A program made the position numbers and the translations under genes. A stretch of DNA of 64,000 nucleotides. It comes from Quercus robur. Taxonomy: Eukaryota > Streptophyta > Magnoliopsida > Fagales > Fagaceae. Below, one piece after another: positions 12,356 to 21,805 of this stretch (positions are counted from its first letter, which is position 1; each line of letters starts with the position of its first letter). The notes under the pieces are model-generated. The model saw nothing but the letters and a program-made list of their open reading frames with translations. It had not been told where the DNA came from and did not search any database. The stretch spans positions 48,457,854 through 48,521,853 of the forward strand of contig NC_065536.1 in assembly GCF_932294415.1 (NCBI RefSeq), read 5' to 3'.

Positions 12356-13931
12356 ATTTTCAAACCAAAAAAAAAAAAAAAATTTGATGTGGATGCTTAT
12401 GTGTCTTTTTTAATCATTATTTTATGCTGACGTGACATTTTTAATATTATTTTATTGGCCACATCAACATTTAATGTGTGAACAGTGCACTCCATTTGCC
12501 ACATTAGCAATTTCTGTTAAGTGAGTGACGGTAAAGACCAAAATGGAACGCATTAATTGATTTAAGGACTAAAAGTTGTGAAATGAAAATGCAGGGATCA
12601 AAATGGAAAAAATGCAAAATGGAGGGAATAAAAGTGCATTTACATCTTTTTTTTTTTAATGAGAAGGGCTGGGTTGAATTTGGGTATACTGTTTTTGGGT
12701 TAAATGGGCCTCAATGGATTTTTAGTGAAAACTCAATAATCATTGGGTCTAATTGGGTTGATACCCATTTAACCCAACTAATAATTAGGTGGGTTTGGGT
12801 TCAATTACAGTTGGTGGGTTTGGGTGGGGAAATGGGTTTGGGCTTAATTTGCCACCCCTAGTATTAATGGAGGGTAGTTTTCTGGTTGTGGCTGTAAGTG
12901 GGTCTTTGATAGTGAGAATGGAGGATAAGGTTGGTGGTGGTTCCTCTCTCTTCATCAGTTTGTTAGATGTTAGTGATTTAAACGGCAAAATTAACGAATG
13001 GATTAATTTGGCAGGTCTACAAAGTTCAAGGAGTAAATTGGCTAAAATAAAAGTTTAGGGGATGTATTGGCCACTAGTTCAAAGTTCAAGAGGTGTCTTG
13101 GCATTTTTCCCTACTAAGTAGATATATCCATTAATTGGAATATTTTAGTATACTATTATCTGTTGTGATTTATTTGTTGCTGGAAATATTATTTGTTGTG
13201 TGGTTGGCAGGTTTAATAGGTGTTGAGCTACTAACTTATTGCCTAGGTACTTATTGTGTTGTTTAACAGATCACAGATGGTAAAATTAAGGTTTTTGTAG
13301 GTTGTGTTGTGCTATCTTTAGTCTATTTTGCTGTATTTATATTTGGTAGTTAATGTGGGAAAGATTATATATTTGGATTGATATGTACTGCTCAGGCGCT
13401 TCTATTGTTTCAAAAATCACAGGTGATCAAAAAAATAGGCTTTTTGGTGTGTTGTGTTGTGTTATTTTGTCCAGGTTTAAAATTGTGAAAATTTATGAGA
13501 AACTGCAAGATTATATTGGGTTTGACATGTCTTGAAGGCCCAACAGATCTAGTGTAGTTCTTAATATAAGCTAAACTTGAAGGCCCATTTTAAAATAAAT
13601 TAAGTAAAAAGAGGCCCTATTTGGAAAATATAGGAAATTCAAAAAATCTGAAATCAATATGATTTATTAAACTGCCAAACTGAGTAATTTTGGCTAAAAA
13701 GGCCTAAAAAAATGAAATTACGATAATTTTAACTATGTCCAAAATTTTGGCCCAATCTGAGGCCCAGACCTGACTAACTAATAACTCCAACCCATCCACC
13801 AATTACCCGAAACGTCGAATTCTACCTGAATATTCGGTCGAATATGGGTCCAAAACTACACCACCCGATCCAACTGGGCCGAATTCTGTTTAGGCCCTAA
13901 ATCGACTCGGCCCGACCTGTGGACAGGCCTA

Positions 13932-14228
13932 GCTGCTACATCGTCTTTAATTCCTGCTAAATGTCTTTTCATCCTATTGATGCCCCCTCCTTTATAAAAC
14001 TTTCCCACAATGTATGCATCTATAACTACTTTTTCCATCTTTCAACTCTTCAGTTACATGATCCCATGCGGGATCACATTTCACTCTCACAGATGAAGTA
14101 TTAGCATTAGACCCGGTTGTAGAGGCATGTTCATTAGATGGTACAAAGGCGGACTCCATTCCATTCAACAATTTTAAACTGACAGCAACCATTTTATCAA
14201 AAAATAAATCCATCAACACAACATACAC
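13932..14228 (-). pseudogene. BED-finger fragment of a second hAT transposase
   Basis: The minus strand reads a BED zinc finger of the kind common in plant hAT transposases: DPAWDHVTEELKDGKSSYRC, then IHCGKV. A frameshift near 14000 is followed by YKGGGINRMKRHLAGIKDDV. The Cys-x2-Cys and His positions are visible. The fragment stops at 13932, where the outer hAT element apparently begins, so its downstream part has been separated or lost. It is non-functional. Confidence 0.75.
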
Positions 14229-15150
14229 AAATAATACCTTGTAAACTATAGTTCATAAACAATAATGCTCTATAAATCAAATCCACAACATAAATCCATA
14301 GGTGTATACAAACATCCACAACATACACAAAATCACAAATAAACTAAAATGCTATGCTAAACTAATAATTGAAAGAATAATTAAGTTAACAATAGAAGTT
14401 ACCAGTGGAGTAGTGGACTAAAGTCACTGAACTGATTGGAAATTTGAAGGCAAAGAACATGAATGGAGAACCTGAGATGAAGCCGAGAGAAATGAAAAAA
14501 TTAAAAATTACAAAAAAAAAAAAAAAAAAACTATTGAAATAGAAGCTGAGAGAAATGATCAAATGAAAGAAAGAGAGTTTAGTGAGGTTCAATACCTAAT
14601 GAAGCCACCAAAGCAAAGAGCACAGAGGGCGAGAGCAAGAGGCAGAGCTACCAATGGGGGAAAAAAACACAAAAACACAAAATAAAGAAGATGAGAAGTA
14701 GAGGCCATGAGGATGAGAAGTAGAGTAGAGGTCGTGAGGTTGAGAAGGAAAAAAAAAATCGAGAGTGAGAGAGATTTAGAAATAGTGAGTGTGAGTGTGA
14801 GAATGAGACTAAGAGAGGTGTAAGTGAAGTGAGGTGAGGTGAGTGAATCAGGTGATTAAGGGTTAAGAGATTTAGTTTTTAGGTTTCCCTTTGTCCAAAA
14901 CGACGTAGTTGTAGGCTGGGAAAAAGTCCAAGAATGATGTAGTTTTAGTTTTAAACCCAACTGGCCAATAACTAGTTTGACCATGCCGATTCCCAGTTTT
15001 TATGGTTGAACCAGCCGATTCTAGGGTTTTTTAAGTTTTTGAGTAATTTTCAGTTTTTACCCATAACTGGACCGGGTTGAAGGCCGGTTTCCGATTGAAC
15101 CGAATAGATTGGCCGATTCGGTTCGGTTTTTAAAACCATGATTCCGAAGA
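14229..15150 (-). mobile_element. 5' part of the second hAT relic, ending in a CATGGTTTTAAAAACC terminus
   Basis: Upstream (on the minus strand) of the BED finger lies a purine/pyrimidine-rich leader-like region, with a poly-A/T run at about 14512-14530 and AACGACGTAGTT at 14899. It ends near 15141 with GGTTCGGTTTTTAAAACCATG on the plus strand. The same terminal motif bounds a short MITE at 51278-51440, so I treat it as an element end. No TSD could be verified because the other end is lost. Confidence 0.4.
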
Positions 15151-16390
15151 AGAAGAAAATTTGGAGAATAGATCTAGTGAAGTATAGCCTTATCCAACGG
15201 CAGGAACTTGAGTCTTATATTTTTTTCTAGAGATTAGAGTTCCATGTAGATTTTTTCTTCCATATCAAATTACCACCACTTGGAACTCAAGTATATAAAA
15301 CTTTTGTTCCATCATTGAATTCAAGTTTCAAAGTCTCGAGATGCTAGTTTACTAAATAGTTTTACAAACTTGACAACTAACTAAAATGTTCCAAAAATAA
15401 TGATAAATGCCAAAATTCCCCATATAAGTTTATAGAGCTTAACTAAGAGTATTGTTTTGTAGATCTTGGTTATGAGGGTTTTTATAGGCTCAAGGGGTTT
15501 TGAAAAGTGACTGAGTTCACTTGCGTGGATTTCAATGATTTTTTTTTTTTTTTTTTTGGAATTTTTGTTTATGGTTAAGTTGATCGGTTGAGGAAGTTTT
15601 TGGGTAGTTATTGGTTTCACTGATGAGGATTTGGAGCAATGTTGTCAATTCCATTAAGTTCCAATTAGAATGGTTGGAAAAATCTATTTCAAAGAATTAA
15701 CAAGTACTAATCTCCTCCCTATTCCAACTTGGTATAAATTTGGACTCATTATGGTCAGTATGATGATTTCTCATTTTAGTTAAAATGTGAATAAAACTTT
15801 ATTTTCTTGTTTTTCTAAATTCATCTCCTTTTTTTTCATTAGTTAATTCGCCAATGACATTTTTTTTTTTTTTAATTATCCTTTTGCATAGGTAACCACT
15901 AACATTTACTAGCTTAGGCTTGTTAGGAAAGTATAGGAAGCAATAGAGGATAAATATATCTACAAAATTTAAAATCCATTTATTTGGACTTAATTTTATT
16001 TTAGTCCAAAATTCTAAATGATCGTTATAAAAAAATGTTAATGTCGCACATTAAATTTTATGGACTGATAGTCTAAATTGTGACATGATGTGGTAAAAAA
16101 GAGCAAATTTATCTCCCAAAAAAAAAAAAAAAAAAAAAGGAAGAAAAATTTAGGGGTAAGTAGGTGCTTACTAAAATTGTAAACGCGTTTGGGAGTGTTT
16201 TTTTTTGGGAGTTTGGAGTTGAATGTCTAGATAAAAGATTGAAAAGACACAGTCAAGCACACCGACCCCAAAAAAAAAAAAAAAAAAAAAAAAAAAGACG
16301 CAGTCTCCGTCTCACACAAGGCACAAGGTAGTATTTGGTAGACAGGTTGTCATCGTCGCGGGTCCAACAACTTCCACATGGACTCTATCA
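15151..16390. other. Intergenic DNA upstream of the RAMP4-like gene
   Basis: AT-rich, with A/T homopolymers near 15540, 15860, 16121 and 16267-16296. I see no gene, TIR pair or tandem array. Short ORFs are low-complexity. Confidence 0.5.
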
Positions 16391-16411
16391 AGTCTACGTG
16401 CATCTCAGCAT

Positions 16412-16495
16412 CCAATTAAAATGCGACGCGTGTCCCACGTGACGTGGTGATACTCAACCACAACAATATCTCTCATCTCCAAGCAGCTATAAATA
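16412..16495 (+). promoter_or_regulatory. RAMP4 promoter: ERSE-like, G-box/UPRE and TATA motifs
   Basis: The cluster contains CCAAT (16412-16416) followed after exactly ten bases by CGCG, one base away from the ERSE-I rule CCAAT-N10-CACG. A G-box CACGTG lies at 16436-16441, overlapping TGACGTGG at 16440-16447, which is the unfolded-protein-response element core. A TATA box, TATAAATA, lies at 16488-16495. bZIP factors of the bZIP28/bZIP60 type bind such motifs in ER-stress promoters. Transcription would begin near 16520, giving a purine-rich leader of ~150 bases before the ATG. Motifs are seen; inducibility is inferred. Confidence 0.6.
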
Positions 16496-16671
16496 CAAAA
16501 ACCGTATTTACTAATAGTAGATTCACAAAACAGGTTGCGAGAGAGATAAAAAGAGACGTAGCGAGAGAGGAAAACCAAACGAAAGGAAAGGAAAAACACA
16601 AAAGAAGAGAAAGGAAAAGACATTACTGTAATTCTCCGACGCACGCACGGCCACCGGATCTCCCTGTAATC

Positions 16672-17819
16672 ATGGTAATTTTTCTTGATCTATTCTTGTT
16701 CTTGATAATTTGATCTTGCAATTGATCTGATCTAGCCGAACGAACGGTTGTGATTTGATTGATGAGGCATCAGATCTATAATTTTGTTCTATGAATAGTC
16801 TTCATTGTGTATGATATATTTAGATAAAGAAAGATGAATTGTGTTAATATAACATATAGTATATGGTTTTATAATTTATATCACATTTTGATGTTTGTTA
16901 TCGTAGATCTTATAGGCACTGTTTCAATCTGAATAGCCACACACCATTATAATTAGGAATCTAGATATAGAATTATCGAGCTGAATTTGGGGGGTTTGAA
17001 GCGAAATTATGTATATATTTTTGTTATAATTTTTCTTTTGAATGTAAAGGAAATCGGAGCATTTCATTTGTGTTCGCGCATCAAAATATTGTTTTAAGTG
17101 CTGTTTATTTGAGTAGTTTGATGATGGAATTGTAATGTTTGCGCAGACAACTTCGAGGCGTCTTGCGGATAGGAAGGTGGAGAGGTTCGATAAGAACATT
17201 ATGAAGAGAGGAGCTGTGCCTGAAACAACCGCGAAGAAGGGAAAGGACTACCCTGTTGGTCCTGTTCTTCTCGGGTTCTTCATTTTTGTTGTCATTGGCT
17301 CATGTAAGATTTTCCCCCTTCCTTGGTAACTTTTATAACTATTTATTCAAGGTTGTGCCTTTTCTTATAACAAATTTGATAATTGAACTTTAACTATGAA
17401 TGATTAGCACATTACATTAGAGTGGCGCATCGAGCTTCAGCCTAGTCTGTTTTGATTATTTTTACAATTACTAATGTCTGAATTGTTGAGCATTGGGATA
17501 TCTATTTGGAATCTAAAGCCTGTATGCAAGTCAAATGCATTGGAATTTCTCATTATACGGATTGAATGGTTTGTCATTGGCATCCTCCATTGTATATGGG
17601 TAGCAGCATAGGTAGAAGTAGTGATACTTGACTGAAACTCTAGTACTAACAGTTGATAGCGAAACCCATTTTCGAGCTTGGATTCCAGTAGTTTATTTTT
17701 GGGTCTTTTAATTTTGCTTATGTGAATTTGATTGAAGGTTTACTTACCACGTTTTTGTCATTATTGCAACAGCTCTCTTTCAGATAATCAGAACAGCAAC
17801 AAGTGGAGGCATGGCATAA
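16672..17819 (+). CDS. RAMP4: RAMP4/SERP-type stress-associated ER membrane protein
   Basis: This is a complete small tail-anchored ER protein of the RAMP4/SERP1 family, which associates with the Sec61 translocon and stabilises nascent membrane proteins, notably under ER stress. Three coding exons: 16672-16674 (only the ATG, followed directly by the GTAATT donor), 17147-17303 and 17773-17819, giving 68 residues. The protein starts MTTSRRLADRKVERFDKNI, carries the conserved KRG...KKGKDYPVGP segment, and has a hydrophobic anchor at about residues 40-59 (VLLGFFIFVVIGSSLFQII). It ends TATSGGMA. All borders are GT/AG: donor GTAAGA at 17304, acceptors GCGCAG and CAACAG. Length matches the plant family. 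The frame in intron 1 (17135 start) is only an artefact of the exon boundary. Confidence 0.93.
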
Positions 17820-18718
17820 ACATACCCTGATCTGAAATATGGCAGCAGATGAATTCCTTTTATGTCTTTTGACCCTTTTTTTTTTTGTTAGCTGTCTAGG
17901 AAAATGATGATACATTTAGACTTGTGGTTTCGCATGTTGTGAAGTACTCAAGAAGTTTAAATAAAAGAAACCCATTATCAGGGTTGTATTGACTATAAAT
18001 TATCTCATATTGTTTCTTATATGAATGGGAAGACCTTGCACAGGGGTTATTCCGTATATTCCTCAGTTTTATTATTCTACCCTATTCTTTCAATATATAA
18101 ACTTATGAGTAAAGACAAGGTTAAGGTTAATATCCTATTCCTATTCCTTCAATATATAATCTTATGAGTAAAGACATGGTTAATATTTTAAGAACAAACT
18201 TTCATTTCCATTCATTGGAGAGATGACATTATATTCCGATCGCTTTTGACATTCAAAATTCTTTCATGTCAAAATGACATCCTATTCCACTTTATTATGC
18301 TCCTAACTAATTTATCTATTCCATGTAAAGGAGTATATACTATATAGGTGATTTATGCCGAGCGTGTCAAGCTTTGTAAACTATAAAGATTTTCAAATCA
18401 AATTGTCAAGCTTTCGAAAGTAAAATTTTGCATTTTTAGAAATATGCGAGGAATATCGAAAATTTGTCACTTTTGATGGATAGGATGAGAAAATTTTACA
18501 GCCTTGTTATTAACAGAAATATTTTCTACAGTTTGTTAAAATTGTATCATTTAATTTTTATCCACTAACTAAAACCATCATGACGAGTAGTAAAGAATGT
18601 TGAGCTGGACTTTAGATGGTGTCAACTTCTTAGTAGTATTTTGGACTTTAGACGGCATCAATATATAAGTCATTTTAAGGTTGAGATCTCAATGATAAGT
18701 CATTTTAAGGCTGAGATC
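17820..18718. other. 3' flank of the RAMP4-like gene with small duplications
   Basis: Non-coding and AT-rich. A ~60-bp direct duplication is visible around 18085-18190 (TTCAATATATAA...CTTATGAGTAAAGACA twice). Two further repeated phrases follow (GGACTTTAGA near 18608 and 18649; AAGTCATTTTAAGG near 18668 and 18697). The gene's poly-A site should lie shortly after 17900 but no single signal stands out. Confidence 0.5.
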
Positions 18719-18815
18719 ATGACGTTAGGTTGAGATGCATGGTTGCTCAAAAACTTAAAATCATGACGTTAGGTTGAGATGCATGGTTGCTCAAAAACTT
18801 AAAATCATGACGTTA
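18719..18815. repeat. 44-bp tandem duplication
   Basis: Two identical 44-bp units beginning GACGTTAGGTTGAGATGCAT start at 18721 and 18765, with a partial third copy at 18809. Identity of the two full units suggests a recent event. Confidence 0.85.
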
Positions 18816-18849
18816 CCTCTCATTGGTGTTAGACCCTTTATCCTTGATA

Positions 18850-19465
18850 GTAAAGGAATGATTTTAGGTAGGTGTAATCAAGCCGAGTCGAATATTAAAA
18901 GTTTAGAATTGTTTATTTCATTTTATTTTGAACATGAGCAGAGTTTGAGCTCATTACTAAGCTAGATTGCTTGTTCAATCTTAATTCATTTTCTTGTTAA
19001 ATAAGTTCAAGTTTGTTCATGAGTTACTGATTAACTTATTCCTATACTTTAACTGTTAGGACTATTTTTTTTTTACCCATTCACAAATCTATACTAAAAA
19101 TTAGTAATTAAAATACAATTAAAATTATATTATTTGAGTTAATTAAATAAAATGATTTTTGTTTATGAACTTATAAAAAGTAGATTCATCAATTTTTTAT
19201 ACTTATATGAACTTACATAATTTTTACTACAAAATGGATTATTTATAGGACAAAAATATAATATTAAATATATTTAAATCGAGCCTCATACTCACGGTCT
19301 TGTTCACAAACACACTATAATGTTTGAGCTTTGTTTGTTTGTAGTCAAGCCTAAACTTAGGCTTGAGCTTGACTTATTTGCTAAATAAACAAATATAAAC
19401 AAATCTTTTTCATGAGCTAATTCCGAATTTTTTATAATAAGTTCGGTTCATATACAGCCCTAACT
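18850..19465. mobile_element. Degenerate hAT-like MITE
   Basis: The left end TAGGTGTAATCAAGCCGAGTC and the right end GTTCGGTTCATATACAGCCCTA are loosely inverted and match the TAGGGNTGTAA-style ends of some plant hAT MITEs. The right end is partly duplicated (CGGTTCATATACAG at about 19443 and 19470). No clean 8-bp TSD is found, so the boundaries are approximate. Confidence 0.35.
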
Positions 19466-20480
19466 ACACGCGGTTCATATACAGTCCTGACTCCATGTGA
19501 TGGCACCTAGTATCCATGCCAATCACATAAATACATGGGCATGAAGGAGGCATTGCCTTGGGTTGAGAAAGGTATTTTGAGCAGCAACAAGTTATGGTGT
19601 CCGTTTGAATCGGCTAAATTGGTGGCCTTGTGGTTGTGTGTTGGATCCTTGGTAAGGTTGCACACTATTTGTGTTGTGGGCAACATGTGCAGTGGTGAGT
19701 CTTGGCAGCCTTACGTGGGCTTAGCCATAGGCAGGCTGATGAGTAGTGTGTGGGCTACCAGGTATGTTTGCGTAGTGGTAGATTGGAACATGTGTTAAAC
19801 TGGTAGCATAGCGTGGTGGGACGATTACCAAGCAATTTTATGTATAAACAACCGTGTTGGTATGCTGGCAGTGTAAAAAAGCTCTAAAGAGTCTAAGACA
19901 GCAAATATTTGTGTCCCAAAGACAGTTCCCAGATTGGTACAAAAAGTCCAGGGGATAGTTGACAAGAATAATTGCATGATCCTTAAAAGCTGTTGGGAGA
20001 GAGAGAGCAAGTTGAGGTAGAATATGTTTTCGTACACTAGGGGCTGTCAATAGCATGGCTTAGAGAAATAGTGCTACGAGGAAAATTGCATTTTGTATGT
20101 AGCTGCTTTTAATTTGGGCATATCCCAAAAGAGCATTTTGTGTAAGGGACCGTAGTGAACCTTGTACTTTGTGGTCCTTGTGGTATAGTAATAAATGTTA
20201 AAGTGTGTTCTCATGTAATGGTGTCTGTTGTGCGCTCTTGATTCTCACAAACTGTCAGTTATTTCTTTTGTGTGAGTATTAGAGACTAAGTAGAACTATT
20301 TAATGTCATCAAAAGGCAGAAATTTTGCTGTCAAAATTTGCGCCATCTCCCATGCCCATTTCCTTACATGATAGTAATTACGGGTCAGGCTTAAGTCCAG
20401 TAGTATTGGACCCGTTGAGATGATGACATGTGTTCACTTTTAAACACGTGTCACCATCTAACTGGGTCCAATGCACTGGA
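19466..20480. other. Unassigned, moderately GC region without recognisable gene
   Basis: The base composition of 19500-20300 is less AT-rich than the surroundings. A short plus-strand frame at 19535-19798 has no domain that I recognise. The stretch 20090-20300 has the look of an LTR or gene 3' end, but no paired end or TSD was found. I would not call a gene here. Confidence 0.3.
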
Positions 20481-20600
20481 TGCACTGGACCTAAACCTAA
20501 TCCAATAATTGCTTTTCGTAAACACGCCTCGTTTAGGTAGTGCACTGGACCTAAACCAAGTCCAATAATTGCTTCTCGTAAGCACGCCTCGTTTAGGTAG
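20481..20600. repeat. 60-bp tandem duplication
   Basis: Two near-identical 60-bp units beginning TGCACTGGACCTAAACC start at 20481 and 20541 and differ at a few positions. The rest of 20601-21521 is the 3' flank of LCR and holds nothing else recognisable. Confidence 0.85.
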
Positions 20601-21521
20601 CCTTATAGTTTCCAGTTTCCACACATCAAAATCATTTAGGTAATTGAGAAAAAAAATTCATCTCAATTCTCTGTGCTCTCAATTTAGTAGCATCATAATA
20701 TTTGAGTGGTTGTGTGATTTAGGTGTTTAAATTTTAAGTATATCAGCTTGTCAATATGGAGGAAGCAACTTGCATCTATGAAGCCTTACAATTAATATAT
20801 TGATGCAAATCATCCGATTATTTGGATGGGAGTCAAGTGAAATCTAGTTACTACTGAAGATTTTCAAATCCCCGATCCATGAGAAGAGACACATGTTGTT
20901 TTGCTTAGCTGCTGCCTGCTGACAAAACTGAAGAAAGCTTCAGGTTTTTGAATGCCACTTATCTTCAGCTCAGAATAAGAAACTTCACCCCACCTACGCT
21001 AAAAAATTCGTACAAGGCCCGGATAGGAGTAAGTTTCTGTGATTTTCTCACTTTCTCCAAGCCTCAAACAGACTAATATCTAATTCCATTACCATAATCC
21101 AAATCCTCTAATGCATTTTCTTTACCAGAGTCAGCCTCAGCAGCGAAATAAAACAACAGGCAATATATGATCGTTCTCATTCTCATAGATTTCTCCACAG
21201 ACAATTTGCACCAAAACAAACAAATAGTTTCATTTTCACTTTAAACTAAACAGAGATTATAGCCCCCATATCCAGCTGACCGATTGGCATTCTGAACTCT
21301 GTTTCATGAAACCAAAGTTATTTGTCTAGTTTGTACATGGAGAAGGGAAATGTGATTAATCATACAACCCAAGATATCATCTGCTTAATCATCTGCTTAA
21401 CTAAAAAAACAACGCAAATTTGGCTAAAACAGTTTGCAGCAAGAGCTTTCAGCCAACCATGCATAAGACCAGTACTGAAATGAAACTTCCCATCCCTGAC
21501 ATGCTGATTCTTCCAGCAACT

Positions 21522-21805
21522 GAGAAAAGTCAAATCAAGCGGTAGAAGTCAGGCAAGGGTGAAATGCAGTGCCACACGCAATCTGCTGCCACAGCTGCTG
21601 CTTCTTCCCCCCACTTTGTACCACACACCCACAGACCTTCAGCCATTCCCTGTTTGATATATTACAGAGAAAAGCCAAATCACGCAATAGCAGTCAGGCA
21701 TGGGTGAAATGCAGTGCCACATGCAATCCACTGCCGCTTCCTCCCACGTGGCACCACACATCCAGGAACCTTCAGCCATTCCCTGTTTGATACATCATAA
21801 GTAAC
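21522..21805 (-). repeat. Tandem duplication of the LCR C-terminal coding segment
   Basis: The segment that encodes the last ~40 residues of the F-box protein (about 21667-21805) is repeated at 21522-21666, downstream of the real stop. Read on the minus strand, the downstream copy still translates as SNREWLKV...CVV...QIACGTAFHPCLTSTA and ends in its own TGA, despite a small insertion and several substitutions. It is in a different frame from the upstream stop and is separated by a TAA, so it is not a readthrough extension of the protein. It should form part of the 3'UTR. Confidence 0.8.

Larger units (their letters stand above)
8912..12646. mobile_element. Mutator-like element B, 3.7 kb, inserted in a poly-T tract
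   Basis: Left end TGCGTAAATGCACTTTTAG and right end TAAAAGTGCATTTACATC are inverted repeats of ~250-290 bp (8912-9210 and 12356-12646, the latter continuing at about 10468-10519 across a later insertion). Flanks are T runs (8903-8911, 12647-12655), so a 9-bp TSD of T is consistent but uninformative. The ends match those of the MULE at 44239-45855, where the 9-bp TSD is unambiguous. There is no transposase. The interior has an LRR-like fragment at 9361-9432, which would make it a candidate Pack-MULE. The rest of 9210-10467 is A-rich with no other recognisable gene. Confidence 0.7.
7961..12860. mobile_element. Non-autonomous hAT element, 4.9 kb, with 8-bp TSD
   Basis: The ends TAGGAGTGTCAAAT and ATTTGCCACCCCTA form ~14-bp imperfect terminal inverted repeats. 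They are flanked by a perfect 8-bp duplication GTATTAAT (7953-7960 and 12861-12868), the length typical of hAT. Both subterminal regions are packed with repeats of the CCCAACCCAA / TTGGGTTTGGG type, as expected for binding sites of a hAT transposase. There is no transposase inside. Most of the interior is a later MULE insertion (8912-12646). Without it the element would be about 1.16 kb. It is inserted in MULE A. Confidence 0.85.
6073..13111. mobile_element. Mutator-like element A, 7.0 kb, with 9-bp TSD
   Basis: The left end begins GGGAAAAATGTCAAGACACC and the right end is its reverse complement with few changes; similarity runs for about 150 bp on each side (6073-6225 and 12962-13111). The element is flanked by a perfect 9-bp duplication TACTAAGTA (6064-6072 and 13112-13120), the hallmark length of MULEs. 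No MULE transposase is visible, so it is non-autonomous. Much of its length comes from later insertions at 6385-7492 and 7961-12860. The remaining interior (about 6230-6384, 7493-7960, 12869-12960) has a short open frame at 7683-7952 of unknown nature. Confidence 0.85.
1..13931 (+). mobile_element. Disrupted hAT element, outermost of a nested stack (5' end outside window)
   Basis: The transposase pseudogene at 1280-3475 reads on the plus strand. After removing the insertions at 3579-5552 and 6073-13111, the DNA downstream leads to a stretch rich in GGCCC/GGCCT motifs (about 13530-13931) that ends in GGACAGGCCTA. That resembles the TAGGCCTGTCC-type terminus of many plant hAT elements, read in reverse. 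Beyond it the sequence switches abruptly to a minus-strand BED-finger coding fragment, which fits an insertion junction. The matching 5' terminus must lie left of position 1, so the 8-bp TSD cannot be tested here. The transposase is seen directly; the element's extent is inference. Confidence 0.5.

Noticed and set aside
19535..19798. 87-codon plus-strand frame as a gene
   Set aside because: No recognisable domain, no supporting splice or promoter signals, and the surroundings look like repeat debris.
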